A DNA stretch of 64,000 nt from Streptococcus sanguinis SK49 (lineage in GTDB: Bacteria > Bacillota > Bacilli > Lactobacillales > Streptococcaceae), in contig NZ_GL890985.1 in assembly GCF_000212815.1 (NCBI RefSeq), forward strand, positions 891,198 through 955,197. Direction: 5' to 3'. The notes under the pieces were generated by a model, which ran no database searches, was not told the DNA's origin, and saw only the letters and a program-made list of their open reading frames with translations. Made by a program: the position numbers and the translations under genes. This document shows, one piece after another, positions 59,273 through 64,000 of this stretch (the first letter of the stretch is position 1; each line of letters begins with the position of its first letter).

Positions 59273-59281
59273 TGGTATAAT
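59273..59281 (+). promoter_or_regulatory. Extended -10 promoter of metK
   Basis: TGGTATAAT. The expected transcription start (about 59288) coincides with the first base-paired strand of the S(MK) box. Confidence 0.8.
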
Positions 59282-59284
59282 GAG

Positions 59285-59365
59285 AAAGTTATATAGTCCC
59301 GATAAGATGATAGGAAACTTCTATCAGTACTTTGTAACTCTATAACAATTTTTTAAGGGGGGACA
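59285..59365 (+). promoter_or_regulatory. S(MK)-box (SAM-III) riboswitch of metK
   Basis: The metK leader contains GTTATA (59288-59293) pairing with TATAAC (59341-59346), an inner GATAG/CTATC hairpin (59309-59313 with 59321-59325), and AGTCCC (59295-59300). The last can pair with GGGAC at the metK ribosome site (59360-59364, within AAGGGGGG). This is the layout of the SAM-binding S(MK) box known before metK in Lactobacillales: SAM binding hides the Shine-Dalgarno sequence and blocks translation. Confidence 0.85.
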
Positions 59366-59370
59366 TTTCT

Positions 59371-60561
59371 ATGTCAGAACGTAAACTTTTCACGTCTGAA
59401 TCTGTATCGGAGGGACATCCCGATAAGATTGCAGACCAAATTTCCGATGCTATTTTGGATGCTGTCTTGAGTCAGGATCCAAATGCCCATGTGGCTGCTG
59501 AAACAGCCGTTTATACGGGCTCGGTTCATGTTTTTGGTGAGATTTCGACCACAGCTTATGTAGATATTAACCGTGTTGTTCGAGATACCATTGCAGACAT
59601 TGGCTACACCAATACAGAGTATGGATTTTCAGCTGAGACAGTCGGTGTGCATCCGTCTTTGGTGGAGCAGTCGCCAGATATTGCTCAAGGTGTCAATGAA
59701 GCTCTGGAAGTTCGTGGGAATGTGGATCAAGATCCATTGGACTTAATTGGTGCTGGAGACCAGGGGCTTATGTTTGGCTTTGCAGTGGATGAAACGCCGG
59801 AGCTCATGCCGCTTCCTATCTCGCTCAGTCACAAGCTAGTCCGTCGATTGGCAGAGTTGCGCAAATCAGGAGAGATTGCCTATCTGCGTCCAGATGCTAA
59901 GTCTCAGGTGACTGTTGAGTATGATGAAAATGACCAGCCAGTGCGCGTGGATACGGTAGTTATTTCGACTCAGCATGATCCAGAAGTGACCAATGAAGAG
60001 ATTCATCGTGATGTGATTGAAAAGGTAATTAAAGCAGTTATCCCAGCCCAATATTTGGATGATAAGACGAAATTCTTCATCAATCCGACTGGTCGCTTTG
60101 TAATTGGGGGGCCTCAAGGAGACTCTGGCTTGACTGGACGTAAGATTATTGTGGATACTTACGGCGGTTATGCTCGTCATGGTGGCGGTGCCTTCTCTGG
60201 TAAGGATGCAACCAAGGTCGACCGCTCGGCTTCATACGCAGCTCGTTACATTGCTAAAAACATCGTGGCGGCTGGACTGGCCAAGAAAGCAGAAGTTCAG
60301 TTAGCCTATGCCATTGGTGTGGCTCAGCCGGTTTCTGTACGGATCGATACTTTTGGCACTGGTGCTGTTGCAGAAAGCAAGCTTCAGGAAGCTGTTCGTC
60401 AGATTTTTGATTTGCGTCCGGCCGGTATCATTCAAATGCTGGATCTGAAACGTCCAATCTATCGTCAGACAGCAGCTTATGGCCACATGGGTAGGACAGA
60501 TATTGACCTGCCTTGGGAAAAGTTGGATAAGGTAGAGGCATTGAAAGCAGCAGTGCAGTAA
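59371..60561 (+). CDS. metK: S-adenosylmethionine synthetase
   Basis: A 396-aa enzyme making SAM from methionine and ATP. Motifs [13 protein letters not shown] (near 16), [12 protein letters not shown] (near 127) and [17 protein letters not shown] (near 271). Its ribosome site AAGGGGGGAC is the target of the S(MK) box. Product feedback at translation is therefore expected. Terminator follows. Confidence 0.97.
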   Translation: MSERKLFTSESVSEGHPDKIADQISDAILDAVLSQDPNAHVAAETAVYTGSVHVFGEISTTAYVDINRVVRDTIADIGYTNTEYGFSAETVGVHPSLVEQSPDIAQGVNEALEVRGNVDQDPLDLIGAGDQGLMFGFAVDETPELMPLPISLSHKLVRRLAELRKSGEIAYLRPDAKSQVTVEYDENDQPVRVDTVVISTQHDPEVTNEEIHRDVIEKVIKAVIPAQYLDDKTKFFINPTGRFVIGGPQGDSGLTGRKIIVDTYGGYARHGGGAFSGKDATKVDRSASYAARYIAKNIVAAGLAKKAEVQLAYAIGVAQPVSVRIDTFGTGAVAESKLQEAVRQIFDLRPAGIIQMLDLKRPIYRQTAAYGHMGRTDIDLPWEKLDKVEALKAAVQ

Positions 60562-60567
60562 GATGAC

Positions 60568-60600
60568 AGTTCTCAATCGTAATGGTTGAGAGCTTTTTTA
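60568..60600 (+). terminator. Terminator after metK
   Basis: An 11-bp stem with two G-T pairs (60568-60578 with 60584-60594), a 5-nt loop and a T-run. Confidence 0.9.
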
Positions 60601-60761
60601 TATAGGTGGCTTTTATAAGGCAAGCAGTCTAGCCTTGCGCTTCTCTCATTCTTAGCAATACTGGATTTTTCTGAAAATACTATTAAAAAAGCAATTTTTC
60701 AGTTTCATTTTAATTTCAATTGTCTTATTTATCTAAAAGTATAGGAAATTTCCCGAATCTG

Positions 60762-60770
60762 TGGTATAAT
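60762..60770 (+). promoter_or_regulatory. Extended -10 promoter of murA
   Basis: TGGTATAAT 36 bases upstream of the ATG. Confidence 0.75.
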
Positions 60771-60805
60771 AAATGGCAATACCTTGAAAGAGCTTTATTT
60801 TAAAC

Positions 60806-62065
60806 ATGAAAAAAATTGTAATACATGGTGGTCGCCCCTTAAAAGGAGAGGTGACTATTAATGGTGCTAAAAACAGTGTTGTTGCCTTGATTCCGGCTGT
60901 GATTCTGGCGGATGATATTGTAACGTTGGATGGCGTTCCAGATATTTCGGACGTGGATAGCCTGATTGATATTATGATTGCCATGGGAGCTAGTGTTACT
61001 CGCTCTGAGGATAGTCTGACGATTGATCCGCGTGGTATCCAAAACGTCCCTATGCCTTATGGGAAAATCAACAGTCTAAGAGCCTCCTATTATTTCTATG
61101 GCAGCTTGCTTGGTCGCTATGGTGAAGCAACGGTAGGCCTGCCTGGTGGTTGTGACTTGGGGCCGCGTCCTATTGACTTGCATCTCAAGGCTTTTGAAGC
61201 GATGGGGGCTAAGATGACCATGGACGGCAACTACATGAACCTATCCACAGGAGGTCAGCAGCTGAAAGGAGCTAGCATTTATATGGATACGGTCAGCGTG
61301 GGTGCTACCATCAATACGATGTTAGCTGCTGTCAAGGCCAAAGGTCGGACCATTATTGAAAATGCAGCGCGGGAGCCTGAAATCATTGATGTGGCAACTC
61401 TCTTGAATAATATGGGAGCGCACATCCGTGGAGCAGGTACTGATATTATCACGATTGAGGGGGTTCCACACCTTCATGGAACGCGCCATCAAGTAATTCC
61501 TGACCGTATCGAGGCAGGAACTTATATCGCCCTTGCTGCAGCTATTGGTCAGGGAATTCAGATTAATAATGTTCTTTATGAGCATTTGGAGAGTTTTATT
61601 GCCAAGCTTGAGGAAATGGGTGTTCGGATGACGGTTTCTGAAGACAGCATTTTCGTCGAAGAACAGCAAAATCTGCGAGCTATCAACATTAAGACTTCTC
61701 CTTATCCAGGCTTTGCAACTGACCTACAACAGCCTATTACCCCGCTCTTACTGACGGCTAATGGCCACGGTAAGATTACGGATACCATCTATGAGAAGCG
61801 GGTTAACCATGTGGCGGAGCTGGCTAAGATGGCAGGTAAGATTTCGACCAGCAGCGACCAGATTGTCTATGAGGGACCAAATCAACTGCAGGGAGCTCAG
61901 GTCAAGGCGACTGATTTACGAGCAGGAGCTGCCTTGGTTATTGCAGGTTTGATGGCTCAAGGAAAGACAGAGATTACTAATATCGAGTTTATCCTGCGTG
62001 GCTATTCTAATATTATTGAAAAATTAACAAGTCTGGGTGCAGATATCCAGTTGATAGAAGAATAA
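60806..62065 (+). CDS. murA: UDP-N-acetylglucosamine 1-carboxyvinyltransferase
   Basis: A 419-aa enolpyruvyl transferase for the first committed step of peptidoglycan synthesis. The catalytic Cys is Cys116 in [10 protein letters not shown], so the enzyme should be fosfomycin-sensitive. Streptococci have two paralogues; which one this is cannot be told with certainty. The ribosome site is weak: GAAAGAG is about 14 bases from the ATG. Confidence 0.95.
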   Translation: MKKIVIHGGRPLKGEVTINGAKNSVVALIPAVILADDIVTLDGVPDISDVDSLIDIMIAMGASVTRSEDSLTIDPRGIQNVPMPYGKINSLRASYYFYGSLLGRYGEATVGLPGGCDLGPRPIDLHLKAFEAMGAKMTMDGNYMNLSTGGQQLKGASIYMDTVSVGATINTMLAAVKAKGRTIIENAAREPEIIDVATLLNNMGAHIRGAGTDIITIEGVPHLHGTRHQVIPDRIEAGTYIALAAAIGQGIQINNVLYEHLESFIAKLEEMGVRMTVSEDSIFVEEQQNLRAINIKTSPYPGFATDLQQPITPLLLTANGHGKITDTIYEKRVNHVAELAKMAGKISTSSDQIVYEGPNQLQGAQVKATDLRAGAALVIAGLMAQGKTEITNIEFILRGYSNIIEKLTSLGADIQLIEE

Positions 62066-62086
62066 GCGTTTTTCGCTTATTTTTTG
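62061..62086 (+). terminator. Terminator after murA
   Basis: A perfect 8-bp stem AATAAGCG / CGCTTATT with a T5 loop and a T-run, overlapping the stop codon. Confidence 0.85.
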
Positions 62087-62098
62087 TAGAGGTAGCAG

Positions 62099-62650
62099 AT
62101 GAATTTGTGGACACATTTGGCAGCCTACTCATTTATTGAGACAGAGCATGCATTTTTGCGGCCCATTGTCTTTGAAGATGCAAGGGCCCTATATAAGATT
62201 GCGTCCAATCCGGAAAATACTCAGTTCATCTTTCCGACAGAAGCAAGCCTAGAGGAAAGTGAATACGTCATTGCCAATTTCTTTATGAAAAATCCTCTGG
62301 GGATTTGGGCCATTTGTCACAAGGAAACGCAGGAAATGATTGGCTCTGTCAAGTTTGAAAAGATGGACGAGATCAAGAAAGAGGCTGAGTTAGGCTATTT
62401 TCTGCGGCAAGACTACTGGGGACAAGGACTGATGACAGAAATTGTTCGAGAGATTGCTTTTCTATCTTTTACTCGCTTTGGCTTCAAACGGCTCAGTATT
62501 ATCACTCATGCAGAGAACCTAGCTAGTCAAAAGGTGGCTCAAAAATCTGGCTTCAGCCTCTACCGGCAGTTTAAAGGGAGCGATCGGTACACGAGGAAGA
62601 TGAGAGATTATCTGGAGTACCGTTATGAGAGAGGAGATTTTAATGAGTAA
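62099..62650 (+). CDS. GNAT family acetyltransferase (RimJ/RimL-like)
   Basis: A 183-aa acetyl-CoA-dependent N-acetyltransferase: LRPIVFEDARALYKI near 20, LGYFLRQDYWGQGLMTEIV with the Gln-Gly acetyl-CoA loop near 100, and NLASQKVAQKSGF near 140. Relatives modify ribosomal proteins, amino acids or drugs; the target is unknown. It overlaps the next gene by 8 nt. Confidence 0.85.
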   Translation: MNLWTHLAAYSFIETEHAFLRPIVFEDARALYKIASNPENTQFIFPTEASLEESEYVIANFFMKNPLGIWAICHKETQEMIGSVKFEKMDEIKKEAELGYFLRQDYWGQGLMTEIVREIAFLSFTRFGFKRLSIITHAENLASQKVAQKSGFSLYRQFKGSDRYTRKMRDYLEYRYERGDFNE

Positions 62651-63920
62651 GCATCAGGAAATTTTAACCTATCTTGAAAATCTTCCAATCGGCAAGAGGG
62701 TCAGTGTCCGAAGTATTTCAAACTATCTGGGAGTTAGTGATGGGACGGCCTATCGAGCTATCAAGGAAGCGGAGAACCGCGGTATTGTTGAGACTAGGCC
62801 TCGGAGTGGTACGGTTCGGGTTAAGTCCAAGAAAGTGGTCTTGGAGCACCTGACATACAAGGAAATCGTTGATATTACTGGCTCAGAAGTATTGGCTGGA
62901 GAAGATGGTCTAGAAAAAGAATTCAATAAATTTTCTATCGGAGCCATGACGGAGCAGAATATTCTGCGCTATCTGACAGAGGGGGGGCTCCTGATTGTCG
63001 GAGACCGGACGAAAATTCAGCTCTTGGCTCTGGAAAATGAGAATGCGGTGCTGGTAACTGGAGGCTTTGAAGTCAGCTCGGAAGTTCTGAAGATGGCTAA
63101 TTTGCTTAATATACCGGTTCTCAGGACCAAGCACGATACCTACACTGTTGCAACCATGATTAATCGGGCCCTGTCCAATATGCAGATCAAGACCGATATT
63201 TTAACAGTGGAGCAGGTCTATCGCTCTAGCCACGAGTACGGCTTCTTGCATGATACTGATACTGTTCGTGACTATCTGGACTTGGTTCGTCGCAATCGTG
63301 CCAGCCGGTTTCCGGTTATCAACCAGCAGCAGATGCTGGTGGGAGTAGTAACCATGAGAGACGCGGGGGATAAGTCTCCTCTGACAACCTTGGACAAGGT
63401 CATGACGAAAAACGTCTTTATGACAGGCCTATCGGCTAATATTGCCAATATCAGTCAGCGCATGATTGCAGAAGATTTTGAAATGATACCAGTAGTTCGC
63501 AGCAACCAGACCTTGCTGGGTGTAATCACGCGCCGGGATATTATGGAAAAAATGAGCCGTTCTCATATTTCTAGCCTGCCGACTTTCAGTGAGCAAGTAG
63601 GACAGAAGATTAGCCGTCAGGATGATTTGTTCTCCTTTACCGTTGAGCCTTTTATGCTGGAGCAAAATGGTGTGTTGGCTAACGGTGTGCTGACAGAAAT
63701 TTTGACTCGGATTACCCAGCAGCTCATGGTCAACAGCGGCCGCAGCTTGATTATCGATCAACTGATGATTTATTTCTTTCAAGCGGTCCAGATTGATGAC
63801 CTGCTGCATATCCAGCCGCGCATTATACGTCAGACTAGGCGGACAGCTATTATTGACTTTGAGATGTATCTGGAAGCGATGCTGGTTGCCAAAGCGACGA
63901 TTACAGTGAAAATTAATTAA
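62643..63920 (+). CDS. spxR: SpxR-like regulator with HTH, DRTGG, CBS and hot-dog domains
   Basis: A 425-aa protein: N-terminal winged helix (about 1-70, SVRSISNYLGVSDGTAYRAIK), DRTGG domain (about 75-190), a CBS pair (about 195-310) and a C-terminal hot-dog domain (about 320-425). This set matches pneumococcal SpxR, which activates the pyruvate oxidase gene spxB, and B. subtilis YtoI. The ATG at 62643 follows GAGGAG inside the GNAT gene. CBS domains may sense adenine nucleotides. No spxB is in the window. Confidence 0.85.
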   Translation: MSKHQEILTYLENLPIGKRVSVRSISNYLGVSDGTAYRAIKEAENRGIVETRPRSGTVRVKSKKVVLEHLTYKEIVDITGSEVLAGEDGLEKEFNKFSIGAMTEQNILRYLTEGGLLIVGDRTKIQLLALENENAVLVTGGFEVSSEVLKMANLLNIPVLRTKHDTYTVATMINRALSNMQIKTDILTVEQVYRSSHEYGFLHDTDTVRDYLDLVRRNRASRFPVINQQQMLVGVVTMRDAGDKSPLTTLDKVMTKNVFMTGLSANIANISQRMIAEDFEMIPVVRSNQTLLGVITRRDIMEKMSRSHISSLPTFSEQVGQKISRQDDLFSFTVEPFMLEQNGVLANGVLTEILTRITQQLMVNSGRSLIIDQLMIYFFQAVQIDDLLHIQPRIIRQTRRTAIIDFEMYLEAMLVAKATITVKIN

Positions 63921-63941
63921 GAAGAGGAATTTAGAGAAAGA

Positions 63942-64000
63942 ATGATTACTTTAAAATCACAGCGTGAAATTGACTTGATGGACAAGAGTGGAGATTTTCT
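63942..64000 (+). CDS. map: Methionine aminopeptidase, 5' end only
   Basis: The first 19 codons, MITLKSQREIDLMDKSGDF, match the N-terminus of type I methionine aminopeptidases, which remove the initiator Met. The rest lies beyond the window. It is 21 nt downstream of the SpxR-like gene and probably co-transcribed. Confidence 0.8.
   Translation, partial: MITLKSQREIDLMDKSGDF

Overview
The window is one contiguous stretch of chromosome from a low-GC Gram-positive coccus of the genus Streptococcus, most likely the sanguinis/gordonii/mitis group and probably S. sanguinis-like. The evidence is a serine-rich-repeat (SRR) adhesin followed by a complete accessory Sec (SecA2/SecY2) locus with asp4 and asp5, a large rhamnose cell-wall polysaccharide cluster, an S(MK)-box upstream of metK, and many extended -10 (TGnTATAAT) promoters. 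The species is inferred from gene order and protein character and was not tested by search. No rRNA, tRNA, CRISPR array, intact insertion sequence or prophage was seen.

Layout. (1) 1-17.3 kb: the 3' end of the SRR adhesin gene with an LPQTG anchor, then a same-strand set of a three-domain glycosyltransferase, gtf3/nss, secY2, asp1, asp2, asp3, secA2, gtfA, gtfB, asp4 and asp5. GtfA/GtfB start O-GlcNAc addition on the adhesin. Gtf3 and the three-domain enzyme are expected to extend the glycan. Asp2 is expected to O-acetylate GlcNAc, and SecA2/SecY2/Asp1-5 export the product. (2) 17.4-20.2 kb: lrgAB and a convergent two-gene ABC exporter. (3) 20.3-33 kb: housekeeping genes dnaE, pfkA, pyk, an apparently catalytically dead signal-peptidase-I-like gene, a small lipoprotein, a cation diffusion facilitator, pcrA, a NUDIX hydrolase and an O-acetylhomoserine sulfhydrylase. 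(4) 33-54.6 kb: a roughly 21 kb cell-wall polysaccharide region. It has a GtrB-like GT2 with a polytopic partner, rmlD, a flippase, several glycosyltransferases, a GacI/GacJ-like pair, a 993-aa multidomain glycosyltransferase, rgpA-rgpB-rgpC-rgpD-rgpF, and a GacH-like glycerol-phosphate transferase. It looks like a hybrid between the S. mutans RGP and group A carbohydrate loci. (5) 54.6-64 kb: ebsA family, ferredoxin, a LysM-like membrane protein, cmk, infC-rpmI-rplT with an attenuated leader, a dCMP deaminase, a membrane protein, metK under an S(MK)-box, murA, a GNAT acetyltransferase, spxR-like, and the first codons of methionine aminopeptidase.

Best leads. The three-domain glycosyltransferase carries two copies of an accessory module that is also the C-terminal half of GtfB, which suggests a shared acceptor-recognition domain. 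The signal-peptidase-like protein has Asp and Gly where the catalytic Ser and Lys should be. infC seems to begin at an AUA codon, because the more upstream TTG lies in the T-tract of the leader terminator. The polysaccharide locus holds two apparent undecaprenyl-phosphate-sugar modules, a long multidomain fusion enzyme, and an AT-rich segment (about 36.3-38.7 kb) that looks acquired.
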